A DNA stretch of 50,528 nt from Acidobacteriota bacterium (GCA_021846985.1 JAJZVX010000026.1:1-50528), one strand, 5' to 3'. Counted from the stretch's first letter, positions 35,133 through 44,873 are shown. Notes: a model not told the origin generated them from the letters alone. Made by a program: numbers and translations.

Positions 35133-36270
35133 ATGAACTTGAACGATCTGGAATTCGCTTACGCTCCCGTGCGCGACCAAGTCCGCGACCTGCGGGAGTA
35201 TCTTTGACCCTGCACGTATCCGCAGGGAACTCGCAGAAATAGAAACCAGGCTGGCCGACCCGGCGCTCTGGTCCAATCCCAACGCGACGAAGCCTTTAAT
35301 GCGCGACAAGAAGCGCCTGGAATCGCTCGTTGCCGACGACGAAGAACTGGTGCGCCGCGCGGGCGACATCGAGGCTTATTTCGAGTTGGCGCGCGAGGGC
35401 GAAGATGTGCTGGCCGACCTGGAGCGGGACATCGAGGCGCTGAAGGTTTTCAACGAGGACCTGGAAGCGCGGACCATGCTGAATGGCGAAGCCGATCCGC
35501 TGAACGCCATCGTCACCGTGCATCCCGGCGCGGGCGGCACCGAGAGCCAGGACTGGGCAGAGATGCTGATGCGCATGTATCTCCGCTGGGCCGAGCAGCA
35601 GGGCTTCAAGACCGAGATGAACGACTATCAAGACGGCGAGGAGGCCGGCATCAAGTCGGCCACCTTCACCATCGTCGGCGAATATGCCTTCGGGCAACTG
35701 GCCGGCGAGAGCGGCGTCCACCGCCTGGTGCGCATCTCGCCCTTCGACGCGGCTAAGAGGCGCCACACCTCGTTCGCGTCGGTCTACGTTTCGCCGGAGA
35801 TTGACGAGACCATCCAGGTCGATCTCAAACTGGAAGATCTGCGCATCGACACCTACCGCTCCGGCGGCAAGGGCGGCCAGCACGTGAATACCACCGACTC
35901 GGCGGTGCGCATGACGCACATCCCCACAGGTATCGTCGTGCAGTGCCAAAACGAGCGCTCGCAGCACAAGAACCGTGACAAGGCCATGAAGATGATGCGC
36001 TCGCGCCTTTACGAGTACGAGCTGGAAAAAAAACGCGCCGAATCCAAGAAAGTCGAAGACGCCAAGCTCGACATCAACTTCGGCTCGCAAATCCGCTCCT
36101 ATGTGTTGCAGCCCTATCGCATGGCCAAGGATCATCGCACCAAGGTGGAAGTGGGCGACGTGGACAAGGTGCTGGACGGCTATCTCGAACCTTTTCTGCG
36201 CGGCTATCTGCTGGCCAAGCGGCGCGGCACAGCCGTCGCGCCACAGGGGGGGGACGACATGGACGTGTGA
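35133..36270 (+). CDS. prfB: Peptide chain release factor 2 (programmed +1 frameshift)
   Basis: RF2 terminates translation at UGA and UAA. The first 24 codons run from ATG 35133 to CTT 35202, followed by TGA (35205-35207). Reading resumes in the +1 frame at GAC 35206, giving 378 residues in total. The second frame shows RISPFDAAKRRHTSF with the SPF anticodon-like tripeptide and RSGGKGGQHVNTTDSAVR with the GGQ motif that triggers peptide release. Without the shift only a 24-residue peptide is made. A plain frame caller would truncate the gene at 35299. The 5' neighbour is the RusA-like gene, 175 bp away. Confidence 0.96.
35194..35208 (+). promoter_or_regulatory. prfB autoregulatory frameshift site
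   Basis: GGGAG-TAT-CTT-TGA-C reproduces the classical RF2 recoding signal: a Shine-Dalgarno-like GGGAG three bases before the slippery CTT, an in-frame TGA and a following C. Low RF2 lets the ribosome slip +1 and finish the protein. Confidence 0.95.
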
Positions 36271-36395
36271 GAAGACAAAGGCTGAATCTTCAAGGAATTC
36301 GGTCCGCTGCTGAGAGAATGTGCGCGCGTTTTGATCGGACCGCCAAGCGATGAATCCCCGCCAGGAATGCACTACGAACTGCGAACGGTAAACTC

Positions 36396-36839
36396 ATGAA
36401 CAACGACCCCGTCACCATCGAAGAAATCCTGCGCACGGCGCGTACGGTTGCCGTAGTGGGCATGAGCGGCAAGCCCTCGCGCGCCAGCTTCAACATCGGC
36501 AAGTATCTGGCCGCGCATGGCTATCGTGTCTTGCCGGTCAACCCCGTCCTCAAGGAAGTGCTGGGCATGCCGTGTTATCCGGATCTCGATGCGGCTGACA
36601 AGGCGGCCCGCGCAGAGACGGGCGCGGGCATCGACCTGGTGGATGTCTTTCGCGCATCCGAGCACGTGCCCGCCCTTGTCGACGACGTGATCCGGCTGAA
36701 GATTCCCTATCTCTGGCTGCAGGACGAGGTGGTGAACGACGAGGCCGTGGCGCGGGCGCGCGCGGCGGGCGTCAAGTGCGTTCAGAACGACTGCGTCTAC
36801 CGGCAGCACATGGCACGGCCCGGGCTGCGCGCGCCGTAG
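36396..36839 (+). CDS. CoA-binding domain protein (YccU-like)
   Basis: This 147-residue single-domain protein has a Rossmann-type CoA-binding fold: TVAVVGMSGKPSRASFNIGKYL, then GYRVLPVNPVLKEVLGMPCYPDL, DLVDVFRASEHVPALVDDVI, IPYLWLQDEVVNDEA and the C-terminal GVKCVQNDCVYRQH. The last two segments, with QxEVVN and a conserved Cys, are family marks. The domain is related to succinyl-CoA synthetase alpha chains but lacks the catalytic parts; its cellular role is not established. It is a stand-alone gene between prfB and the DsbD-type gene. Confidence 0.88.
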   Translation: MNNDPVTIEEILRTARTVAVVGMSGKPSRASFNIGKYLAAHGYRVLPVNPVLKEVLGMPCYPDLDAADKAARAETGAGIDLVDVFRASEHVPALVDDVIRLKIPYLWLQDEVVNDEAVARARAAGVKCVQNDCVYRQHMARPGLRAP

Positions 36840-36899
36840 TAACCCGCCAAATCCTTTGCCACCTTCGTCCGGTAGACTGAGTCCAATAGTCAGGAGTCG

Positions 36900-38993
36900 G
36901 TGTTCCCGCCTATGCGAGCCTTCCGCTTTTGCTCTGTGTTGTTGTTTTTCTGCGCCTCCAGCCTTTTTGCGCTGCCCTTCTCCAACTCGGCCGAAGCGCC
37001 GCATGTGCACGTGCAGTTGGTCACCCCCGATGACCAGATCTATCCGGGCGGTGCGAACAGGGTCGGGCTCTACTTCAAGCTCGAACAGGGCTGGCACGTT
37101 TACTGGAAGAATGCGGGAGACTCCGGCGAGCCGCCGCGCATTCACTGGACGCTGCCCGAGGGCGTGACCGCGGGGCCCATGCAGTTTCCCGCGCCCAGGC
37201 GTCTGCCCCTGGGGCCGCTCATGGACTTTGGCTATGAAAACGAAGTTTTGTTTCCCCTCAGGCTCGACGTGGCGCCCACGGTGAAGCAGGGCAAGGCGGT
37301 GCTCCATGCCAAGGTGAGCTGGCTGGTGTGCCGCGAGGTGTGCATTCCCGGTAAGGCGGAGTTGGAGACCACGCTGGGGATGCTGGCGACGGCGCCGCCG
37401 GCGGAGTCGGGCTCGGCGCTCGATGCCGACCTGATGACCCGCTATGAGAAGCTGCTGCCCAAGCCGCTGCCGCCCGCCGACAAGGCTGTGTTTCAAGCGA
37501 CGAAGAGCGGTTTCCGGTTTGCCGTGGAAACCGGGCAGCGGGAACGGCAGGCAATCTTCTTTCCCGACGAGCAGTACATCCTGAGCAATCCGGCGAAGCA
37601 GAAGCTCATCCCCACGGCGAAAGGCGTGATTCTGGAGCTGACCAAGGACCCCGACCTGGCCGCGGCGCCTGCGCAGTTGAAGGGCGTGCTGGAACTGGCC
37701 GGCGGGCGCGCTTATGAAATTGCCGCGCAGCCTGGTGTGGTGCACGCAGGCGGCTTCGAGTTCTTCTGGCTCCCGCTTCTGCGCACGGCGGCACTGGCAT
37801 TTTTGGGCGGGCTGCTGTTGAACCTGATGCCCTGCGTTTTTCCGGTTCTCTTCCTCAAAGGACTGGCGCTGGTCAACTCCGGCAACGAGGACCGGCGCAA
37901 GCTGCGCGCGCACGGTCTGGTCTACGCCGGCGGGATTCTGGTTTCCTTCTGGGTGCTGGTGGCTGTGCTACTTGGTTTGCGCGCGGCCGGGGCCAGCCTG
38001 GGCTGGGGATTCCAGTTCCAGTCGCCGGTGTTTCTGGCGCTGATGGCGGGGCTGCTTTTCTTTCTGGGATTGTCGCTGGCCGGTCAGTTTGAGATGGGCC
38101 TGTCGCTGACCAGCGCGGGCGGCGGACTGGCGGCGAAGCAAGGCTATACGGGCAGCTTTTTCACCGGCGTGCTGGCCGTGGTGGTGGCCACACCCTGCAC
38201 GGCACCGTTTATGGGCGCGGCTATCGGTTATGCGCTGGCGCAGTCGGCTGGAGTCACGTTCACAGTGTTCACGGCGCTGGCGCTGGGACTGGCCGCGCCC
38301 TATGTGGCGCTCACATTGCAGCCGGCGTGGACGCGCTGGCTGCCCAAGCCGGGTGTCTGGATGGAAGTGCTCCGCCAGGCCGTCTCCGTGCCCATCTTCC
38401 TTACCGTCATCTGGCTCTTGTGGGTACTCACGCAGGCCTACGGGGCGGGAACGCTGGCCGTGGTGCTGCTGAGTTTTCTGTTGCTGGCCATGGCTGGCTG
38501 GTTCCTGGGCCGCTGGCCGGCAAGGCGCTGGGCCATGGCTGCTGCTGCGGCGCTGGTGCTGGCCTCCGTGGCGCTGGCGTGGCGCTCGCCCCGGTTTGCC
38601 GCGCAGCCGGCGCCGGCAAGCTCCAATGACCGTGCTTCGATTGCCGAGTGGCATCCGTGGTCGCAGGCTACGGTGGACCGGCTGGTGGCGGCGGGAAGGC
38701 CGGTGTTTGTGGACTTCACGGCGAGCTGGTGCCTGAGCTGCCAGGTGAACGAGCGCGTGGCGCTGGAACGGCCCGAGGTGAAGCAGGCGCTTGCCCAGCA
38801 CGGGGTGGTGCTGCTGAAAGCTGACTGGACGCGGCACGACGAGGCCATAACCAAAGCGCTCACGGCGATGAACCGCAGCGGCGTGCCCGCCTACGCGCTC
38901 TATCTTCCGGGTGAGAGCCAGCCGCTGATGCTGCCCGAGGCGCTGACGCCGGGCATCGTGCTGGAGGCGCTCGACAAGGTGCCGAAACAGTAA
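36900..38993 (+). CDS. Thiol:disulfide interchange protein, DsbD/ScsB type
   Basis: This 697-residue protein moves reducing power from cytoplasmic thioredoxin to the periplasm. A signal sequence is followed by an N-terminal beta-sandwich domain with a Cys pair (WLVCREVCIPG). The membrane domain has redox Cys312 (LNLMPCVFPV) and Cys433 (VATPCTAPFMG) with about eight helices. The C-terminal thioredoxin-like domain has Cys611-x2-Cys614 (SWCLSC). All six expected cysteines are present. The start is uncertain: GTG 36900 has AGGAG only 3 bases upstream, while ATG 36912 has it 15 bases upstream. It is transcribed alone. Confidence 0.92.
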   Translation: MFPPMRAFRFCSVLLFFCASSLFALPFSNSAEAPHVHVQLVTPDDQIYPGGANRVGLYFKLEQGWHVYWKNAGDSGEPPRIHWTLPEGVTAGPMQFPAPRRLPLGPLMDFGYENEVLFPLRLDVAPTVKQGKAVLHAKVSWLVCREVCIPGKAELETTLGMLATAPPAESGSALDADLMTRYEKLLPKPLPPADKAVFQATKSGFRFAVETGQRERQAIFFPDEQYILSNPAKQKLIPTAKGVILELTKDPDLAAAPAQLKGVLELAGGRAYEIAAQPGVVHAGGFEFFWLPLLRTAALAFLGGLLLNLMPCVFPVLFLKGLALVNSGNEDRRKLRAHGLVYAGGILVSFWVLVAVLLGLRAAGASLGWGFQFQSPVFLALMAGLLFFLGLSLAGQFEMGLSLTSAGGGLAAKQGYTGSFFTGVLAVVVATPCTAPFMGAAIGYALAQSAGVTFTVFTALALGLAAPYVALTLQPAWTRWLPKPGVWMEVLRQAVSVPIFLTVIWLLWVLTQAYGAGTLAVVLLSFLLLAMAGWFLGRWPARRWAMAAAAALVLASVALAWRSPRFAAQPAPASSNDRASIAEWHPWSQATVDRLVAAGRPVFVDFTASWCLSCQVNERVALERPEVKQALAQHGVVLLKADWTRHDEAITKALTAMNRSGVPAYALYLPGESQPLMLPEALTPGIVLEALDKVPKQ

Positions 38994-39354
38994 AGTGTGG
39001 TCGCGAGAACGGTGGAGCCTGCCGGGCGGAAGAACGGCCGCGCGATACCATGCTTGCCGGGACCGTGCTGGCCAACCATGTCGCGCTTGCGACGCGAGAC
39101 GTCAAGCACCGCGACGAGATTACAAGGCGGCCGTCAATCCGTGGGCATGCGCTGAGTGGGCGAGGACCGGAAAGACCTTTGGCTAGCGTCTCTCTCTCCC
39201 ATGTTCTGGAATCTCGAGACACAAGACAGTGAACAGGCGGCGGGGCGTGCGGGCCGGCTTCCTCCATCATGGCGGCGCATATGCCGGACGAGCGCGGGCG
39301 GCAAATCGGAATCTCTTGCAGAAACCGGCCCTCAGGGTGCATCCTTGCCCTGAT
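38994..39354. other. Intergenic region before the quinone oxidoreductase gene
   Basis: These 361 bp hold no gene I can support. Overlapping open frames on both strands (39229-39354 plus as an extension of the next gene; 38860-39342 minus) lack protein-like features. The promoter of the quinone oxidoreductase gene should be here. No strong hairpin is seen. Confidence 0.4.
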
Positions 39355-40323
39355 ATGAAAGCCATCCAGATATGCGAAACAGGCGGGCCTGAGGTGCTGA
39401 CCCTGGCTGAGTTGCCCATTCCCGAGCCGGGTCCAGGTCAGGTGTTGATCCGCGTAGAGGCTGTGGGGGTCAACTTTATCGAGATCTACTTCCGCAAGGG
39501 CGTGTACAAGGCGGCTTTGCCCATGACGCTGGGCAGTGAAGCCGCGGGCACGGTGGAGGAACTAGGGCCGGGGGTTAGCGGCTTCGAAGCTGGTGACGCA
39601 GTGGCCTCTGTCTCCGTGCTGGGCAGCTACGCGGAGTATGCGCTTGTACCCGCGGCGCAACTGGTGAAAGTGCCGGCGGGACTGAGCATGGAACAGGCTG
39701 CGGCCGCCATGCTCCAAGGTATGACGGCGCACTATCTCGCCTACTCTACCTTCCCGCTCAAAGCCGGCGATACGGCGCTGGTACACGCGGGCGCGGGAGG
39801 CGTGGGGCTGCTGCTTACGCAAATGGCTTCGCGCCTGGGCGCGCGGGTCATCACGACGGTTTCCACCAAAGCCAAGGCCGAGCTCTCTCGCGAAGCGGGA
39901 GCCAGCGAGGTGATTCTGTATACAGAGAAGGATTTCGAGACGGAAGTGAAGCGTCTGACTGACGGAAAGGGCGTGGATGTGGTCTATGACTCCGTAGGCA
40001 AGACGACCTTTGAGCAGAGCCTGAATTGCCTCAGACCGCGCGGCACGCTGGCGTTGTTTGGCGCCTCCAGCGGACCGGTGCCGCCGTTTGACCTGATTCA
40101 GTTGAGCAGCAAGGGTTCACTCTTTATCACGCGGCCCACGTTATGGCACCATGTGACCACACGGCAGGAACTGGAATGGCGCGCAGGCGATGTGATGAGC
40201 TGGGCGGTAAAGGGTAAGCTGAAACTTCGCACCGAGCTCATGTATCCGCTGGCCGAAGCAGCCCACGCGCACATCGATCTCGAAAATCGCGCCACCACGG
40301 GCAAGCTTTTGCTGGAGCCTTAG
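39355..40323 (+). CDS. NADPH:quinone oxidoreductase (zeta-crystallin type)
   Basis: The frame opens at 39229, but ATG 39355 (MKAIQICETGGPEVL) is the standard start and gives 322 residues, the normal size. It is a zinc-free medium-chain dehydrogenase: NFIEIYFRKGVY, TLGSEAAGTVEELG, the nucleotide-binding VHAGAGGVGLLLTQMA, and DVVYDSVGKTTFEQSL, RPRGTLALFGASSGPVPPFD in the C-terminal half. It reduces quinones by one electron using NADPH and may protect against oxidants. There is no partner gene; the GH2 gene follows after 305 bp. Confidence 0.93.
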   Translation: MKAIQICETGGPEVLTLAELPIPEPGPGQVLIRVEAVGVNFIEIYFRKGVYKAALPMTLGSEAAGTVEELGPGVSGFEAGDAVASVSVLGSYAEYALVPAAQLVKVPAGLSMEQAAAAMLQGMTAHYLAYSTFPLKAGDTALVHAGAGGVGLLLTQMASRLGARVITTVSTKAKAELSREAGASEVILYTEKDFETEVKRLTDGKGVDVVYDSVGKTTFEQSLNCLRPRGTLALFGASSGPVPPFDLIQLSSKGSLFITRPTLWHHVTTRQELEWRAGDVMSWAVKGKLKLRTELMYPLAEAAHAHIDLENRATTGKLLLEP

Positions 40324-40628
40324 GAGCAGATCGCAGTTCATAGCATCAGTCTTTGGTTGCCATCACCGGGAGGAAAACCTCCGCCATTCAGGCGGACAGA
40401 TCCCGGCATTCGCACCAAGGGATGCCGGCTTGATAAAAGCGACATGGTTTGGGGCTTGCGAATGAAAGTCCGGAGCGCAGACGGTTCCGGGATGGGAGTC
40501 GCAGCGCGCGCGGGCCGGTTGGAGAAGGTGTGGCAAGCGCTATGAATCCGCTTCGCCTTGTCCTGTAGCGCTGCAAGCTTGCCGATTCCGGAGAACCACA
40601 ATATGACTCAACAACAAGGGGGAAAGAG
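40324..40628. other. Intergenic region with three stem-loops, leader of the GH2 gene
   Basis: Three adjacent hairpins lie 46-105 bp after the quinone oxidoreductase stop: GGAGG-AAAA-CCTCC (40369-40382), CCGCC-ATTCA-GGCGG (40381-40395) and CCGGCAT-N12-ATGCCGG (40403-40428). They could act as a terminator or structured leader; no long T run follows. The rest is the upstream region of the GH2 gene and contains the short frame at 40603. Confidence 0.45.
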
Positions 40629-40632
40629 ATGA
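40603..40632 (+). CDS. Possible 9-residue leader peptide overlapping the GH2 start
   Basis: ATG ACT CAA CAA CAA GGG GGA AAG AGA TGA encodes MTQQQGGKR. GGAG at 40590-40593 lies 9 bases upstream. Its stop TGA overlaps the GH2 start codon (ATGA at 40629-40632), the geometry of translational coupling. It is seen only as a frame and may be chance. Confidence 0.3.
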   Translation: MTQQQGGKR

Positions 40633-43472
40633 AAACCCTATACTTTCGATCAGCAATTTCGGCCATTCTTCTGTTGGGCATAGGGCCAGCGGCCGCGCAT
40701 GCGCAAGGGGCGGGCGCTAAAAATCTTGCGCAGCCTTTTTATGTTGACGCGCGTTCCGGGTCGCAACACCTCTCGCTCGATGGGGCCTGGCAGCTTGGCT
40801 ATCGCGATGACGCGGTCGCCGCGGTCGCCGACCTCGATCAGCAGAAGTGGATCAAGGCGGACGTGCCCGTCTCCGTCCAGTGGGCGCTCTACCAGGACGG
40901 CGTGCTTCCTTATCCCTACGCGCACCTGAACACGCAGAAGTATAAATGGGTGCCGGAGAAGGTGTGGTACTACCGGCGGCATTTCAACGTGCCTGCCACG
41001 GCCGCAGAGGACTACGACTTTCTCTGCTTCGACGGCGCCGGCTACTACACCCGCATCTGGATCAACGGCGAACTGGTGGGCGCGCATGCGGGACTGTTTG
41101 GCGGGCCTGTTGTTGAGGTCGGAAAGTACCTTCACCCCGGCCAGTCCAACGACATGGTGGTCGAGGTGAAGGCCGGCAGTTACGGCCAGTCGAAGTGGGA
41201 CCCGGACAACCTGGGCGACGGCAAGGTGGCCGTCCCTTGGGGCCTGGCCGGCGGCAGTACTTACGTGACGGGCGCCAGCGACATCAACTACCGCGAGATC
41301 GAGCCGCTGGGCATTTGGCAGAGTGTGCGTCTGGAGATGACGCCCAAGGTGCACCTGGAACGGCCATTTCTGGTGACGCAGAAAGCGTCAGATGCAAGCG
41401 CGGCGTTGCAGCTCAAGGTTGAACTTTTGGATCACGCTATTGCCCTGGGCACCGATCTGACCAAGGAATACGGCACCCTGCGCGATGGGTCCAAGGCAGA
41501 GTTGGGCGAGAAAGGTCTTTCGCTCGAGATGGAGATGACGCCCACGGCTGGGGCCGGAGCGGTCTTGAAAAAGTCCTGGCCGGTGGAAAGCTGGAAGGGG
41601 CGCAACTGGATCAAGGAAGAGGTCGAGGTTCCGAATCCGCGGCTCTGGTGGCCCAACGGCATGGGCGAACCCAACCTCTATCGCGTGTCACTGATTCTGC
41701 TCAAGGACCAGAAGCCTATCGACCGCATTGAGTTCGACTACGGCATCCGCACCATCGAGCGCGTGGCCACTCCCGGCCCACAGACCCAGGACCGGTGGGA
41801 AAACTGGCAGTTTGTCATCAACGGCCGCAAGATTTTCATGAAGGGTATGAACTGGGCATGGCCGCTCGATGTGCTGCTCCATCTGCCTGCCGCCAAGTAC
41901 CAGTGGTTGCTGGACGAGGCCAAGGCCGCGCACATCCAGATGCTGCGCGTGTGGGGCGGCGGCAACACCGAAACCGACGACTTTTATCGCATCTGCGACC
42001 AGCTCGGCATCCTGGTGTGGGAAGACTTTCCCATCGGCAACACCGAAGCGCCTGATCTGCCCCAGAACATATGGGAGGCGCAGGTTCTGCAGAACATCTT
42101 CCGCCTGCGCAACCACACTTCGCTGGCGGTCTGGTGCGGCGGCAACGAGTTCAACCCCTACACGCCGGGTAATACGGCCATGGAGGGCATCATCGAGCGC
42201 GACGTGCGCGACTTCGATCCCTCGCGCATGTTCATCCGCACCACCCCCGATCCCGGCGACGTGCATATTTACTACGACCAGGATCCAACCTGGTATCTGC
42301 ACCGCTACCAGACCGTGCCCTATATCAGCGAAACCGGCGTCTATAACATGCCCGACGCCGAATCCATCACTCAGGTCGTCAATCCCGCTGAGCTCAAGGG
42401 CGGCTTCAATCACATCTTCGATAAGGACTACATGGAGACTCATCCCGAGTTTATCCACCACATGCTCGAGTACCAGGGCGGCGAGCCGCGCACCCTGCTC
42501 AACCGCGCCTACCAGTTCGACGACATGGCCAAGGTCGATCTGAAGGGATTCACCCAGGCCTCGCAGATGGCCGCGGCGGAGTTCACGCAGGTGATGGCCG
42601 ACCTGACGCAGGCCAACTACCCGGTGACCGCGGGCCTGATGCCGTGGTCCTTCACCGTGCCTTGGCCGATTCAGTTCTTCATGTTTGTGGACGGGCTGGA
42701 CCAGCCGACGTCGTCGTATTACGCTATCAAGCGCGTCTACGAGCCCACGCACGTCGTCGTCAAGCTCACGGAGATGGTGTGGGGCAAGGGCGAAAATGTG
42801 CCGATTGACGTGGCCATGATCCAGGCCCCGCCCACGGCGCTCGACGGGGTTCGCGTTACTGTGCATGTCCTCGACCCGGACTTCCAGTCCGTTTGGACCC
42901 GGACTGAGACCATGACCGTGCCCGCGGGGCCATCCGCCAAGAGCATCGCCTTGGGTTCGTTTACGATCCCCGGCAGCTTCGAAGACAAATTCTTCTTTAT
43001 CGTGGCAGAGGCCAGGAGCGCCGCGGGCAAGCTGCTTTCGCGTTCGGTCTACATGCCGCGCTGCCTGAAGATGATGGACGATCCCGCGTTCCGCGCCAAG
43101 TACCGCGGTTCGCCGCAGCCTTCCATTCGGCTGGTGAATGGTCCGTGGCTGCGGCCGCAGGTGGCTGCTCACGCCACCCGCCTTGAGATCAAGGTGCTCT
43201 CGCAAAAGAAGGCGGCCAACGGCGAAAGTGTCATCCGCGTGGAGGTGCGCAACACCGGCAAGCTTCCGGCGCTGGATGCGCACGTCAACATCGCCGGAGC
43301 CAACCGCACCTTCTACGGCACCGATAACGATATGTGGCTGGAGCCGGGCGAAGCGCGCACCCTTGATTACACCGTGCGCTGGAACGATCCGGCCACGCGC
43401 GCCGGCGCCAAGGTGACGCTGGATGCGTGGAACGCGGCGGCGCAGGAGGCTGCCATCCCGGCCATCAAATAG
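40629..43472 (+). CDS. Secreted glycoside hydrolase family 2 enzyme (beta-mannosidase/exo-glucosaminidase-like)
   Basis: This 947-residue protein has a signal peptide (cut after AAAHAQ, about residue 25). A galactose-binding-like domain (SLDGAWQLGYRDD, YYRRHFNVP, YTRIWINGE), an immunoglobulin-like domain and a TIM barrel follow. The acid/base is Glu507 in WCGGNEFNPY; the nucleophile is probably Glu568 in YISETGVYN. The LRVWGGGNTETDDFYRICDQ and GILVWEDFPIGNTE segments place it with beta-mannosidases and exo-beta-glucosaminidases and not with LacZ. Two C-terminal beta-domains complete it. It would trim non-reducing ends of glycans outside the cytoplasm. A terminator follows at 43513. Confidence 0.88.
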   Translation: MKTLYFRSAISAILLLGIGPAAAHAQGAGAKNLAQPFYVDARSGSQHLSLDGAWQLGYRDDAVAAVADLDQQKWIKADVPVSVQWALYQDGVLPYPYAHLNTQKYKWVPEKVWYYRRHFNVPATAAEDYDFLCFDGAGYYTRIWINGELVGAHAGLFGGPVVEVGKYLHPGQSNDMVVEVKAGSYGQSKWDPDNLGDGKVAVPWGLAGGSTYVTGASDINYREIEPLGIWQSVRLEMTPKVHLERPFLVTQKASDASAALQLKVELLDHAIALGTDLTKEYGTLRDGSKAELGEKGLSLEMEMTPTAGAGAVLKKSWPVESWKGRNWIKEEVEVPNPRLWWPNGMGEPNLYRVSLILLKDQKPIDRIEFDYGIRTIERVATPGPQTQDRWENWQFVINGRKIFMKGMNWAWPLDVLLHLPAAKYQWLLDEAKAAHIQMLRVWGGGNTETDDFYRICDQLGILVWEDFPIGNTEAPDLPQNIWEAQVLQNIFRLRNHTSLAVWCGGNEFNPYTPGNTAMEGIIERDVRDFDPSRMFIRTTPDPGDVHIYYDQDPTWYLHRYQTVPYISETGVYNMPDAESITQVVNPAELKGGFNHIFDKDYMETHPEFIHHMLEYQGGEPRTLLNRAYQFDDMAKVDLKGFTQASQMAAAEFTQVMADLTQANYPVTAGLMPWSFTVPWPIQFFMFVDGLDQPTSSYYAIKRVYEPTHVVVKLTEMVWGKGENVPIDVAMIQAPPTALDGVRVTVHVLDPDFQSVWTRTETMTVPAGPSAKSIALGSFTIPGSFEDKFFFIVAEARSAAGKLLSRSVYMPRCLKMMDDPAFRAKYRGSPQPSIRLVNGPWLRPQVAAHATRLEIKVLSQKKAANGESVIRVEVRNTGKLPALDAHVNIAGANRTFYGTDNDMWLEPGEARTLDYTVRWNDPATRAGAKVTLDAWNAAAQEAAIPAIK

Positions 43473-43512
43473 GCGTATACCCGGCCGGGGTGTTCACACT
43501 TGGCCGAACTCG

Positions 43513-43556
43513 CACAGGGTCTGGACATGCAACTTCCTGTCCTGACCCTGTGTTTT
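43513..43556 (+). terminator. Rho-independent terminator after the GH2 gene
   Basis: CACAGGGTC (43513-43521) pairs with GACCCTGTG (43544-43552), extended inside by GGACA/TGTCC, and is followed by TTTT. It separates the convergent GH2 and MFS genes. Confidence 0.75.
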
Positions 43557-43571
43557 CAAATTGTGTTCTCT

Positions 43572-44873
43572 TCAGATGCGCACGTCCGTGTGCGCTTCTT
43601 CCTCCGGCGCCTTTTCCAACTCCAGTTCGAAGGCCGGTTTGGGCAGCCTGCCCATCCAGTTGGCCCAGCCCCAGAAGATGGCCGTGGTGGAAGTCAACAG
43701 TCCTGCCACGGTGCCGATCACACGCGGGTCGTAGCGTATTGAGGCGATGCCGGCCCCCATCATCGAGGCCATCATCATTGTCCAGGTCAGCGTATCGATG
43801 GTCGAGAAGACGCGCCCCCGATAGCGGTTGGGCACCGTGCGCAGCAGATACGAATAGTTGAGAACGGAGTTGATGGCCATCACCGAGCGCGAGAGAAAGA
43901 TGAAGGCCAGTGCCCAGAAGAAGTTCTGCGCGCGGCTGAAAAGAACATAGGTAACTCCGTACGCCACGAAGTTGACAAAGACGGTCACCTTGTAAGCGGG
44001 AAAGGAGAGGCGGCGGCCCAGCCAGTTGGCGAAGATGCCGCCGGTGAGCAGCCCCAGGCCGGCGCAGCCCCAGATCATGCCGATTCCGGCAGCGCCGCGG
44101 TTGAAGACCACTTCGCCGAAGAGGGTGAAGAGGATCTGCGCCGCGCCTCCTCCGGTGGCCCAGCCCACCGAGAGCAGCGCAATGGCCAGCACCAGCGGCA
44201 CGGAGCGCATGTAGCGGAGGCCCTCGCGGTATTCGTCGAAGGGATGGGTTTGCTGGTGCCGGGGGTGGGTCCGGTGCGGAGCGCGAAACCCGTGCACATC
44301 GGGGGCGCGCAGGTGGGCCACGCACCAAGCCGAGAAGAGAAACGAAAGCGCGTTGAAGACGAAGGCCCATTTATAGCCGAGCGCCACTACGGTAGCTCCA
44401 AGAAAAGTGCCGACCGTCAGGTTCATCCACTGCGTGGTCTGGGTGAGCGAGTTGGCGGTGTGAATCTCGCGGGCGTTGGCGATGGTGGGCAGAATGGAGG
44501 AGCGGCCCGCCGAGAAAAATGGCGATGCCGCCATGAGCAGCGCGCTGAATGCGTATAGAACCCAAATCCGGTGCGAGCTGAGCGCCAGGATGAAGCCCAG
44601 CGCGATGAAGGCGCGTAGCAGATCGCTGGCAATCATAATCTGCTTGCGGTCGAAGCGGTCCAGCAGCACCCCGGCGATCGGCCCCACGGTGATGGCGGGA
44701 ATAGCGCGCGCCAGCAGCACGCCGGTGACCACCATGCCGGAGTGGGTCAGGTCCATGGCCAGTGCAAAGACCGCGATGTTGTTAAAGTTGTCGCCGATCT
44801 CGCTGACAATCTGGCCGCTCCACAGGAAGCGGTAGTTCCGGTTCAGACGGAGAAGCTGGAGGAATTCATTCAT
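43572..44873 (-). CDS. MFS transporter (EntS/MFS_3-like exporter)
   Basis: I use ATG 44873 (433 residues, MNEFLQLLRLNRNYRFLWSG); a GTG at 44906 in the same frame is possible. About 12 membrane segments are visible. The first loop after IVSEIGDNFNNIAVFALAM and the loop LLDRFDRKQIMIASDLLRAF (the D-R-x-x-R-R-type motif between helices 2 and 3) mark it as MFS_3, a family of small-molecule or siderophore exporters such as EntS. NRYRGRVFSTIDTLTWT is the matching motif in the second half. The substrate is unknown. It follows the PilT-like gene by about 100 bp on the same strand. Confidence 0.87.
   Translation of the reverse strand: MNEFLQLLRLNRNYRFLWSGQIVSEIGDNFNNIAVFALAMDLTHSGMVVTGVLLARAIPAITVGPIAGVLLDRFDRKQIMIASDLLRAFIALGFILALSSHRIWVLYAFSALLMAASPFFSAGRSSILPTIANAREIHTANSLTQTTQWMNLTVGTFLGATVVALGYKWAFVFNALSFLFSAWCVAHLRAPDVHGFRAPHRTHPRHQQTHPFDEYREGLRYMRSVPLVLAIALLSVGWATGGGAAQILFTLFGEVVFNRGAAGIGMIWGCAGLGLLTGGIFANWLGRRLSFPAYKVTVFVNFVAYGVTYVLFSRAQNFFWALAFIFLSRSVMAINSVLNYSYLLRTVPNRYRGRVFSTIDTLTWTMMMASMMGAGIASIRYDPRVIGTVAGLLTSTTAIFWGWANWMGRLPKPAFELELEKAPEEEAHTDVRI

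Noticed and set aside
36372..37913. 513-codon minus-strand frame
   Set aside because: It is antisense to the CoA-binding and DsbD genes, with shadow composition.
41688..43283. 531-codon minus-strand frame
   Set aside because: It is antisense to the GH2 gene, with His/Arg-rich, featureless sequence.
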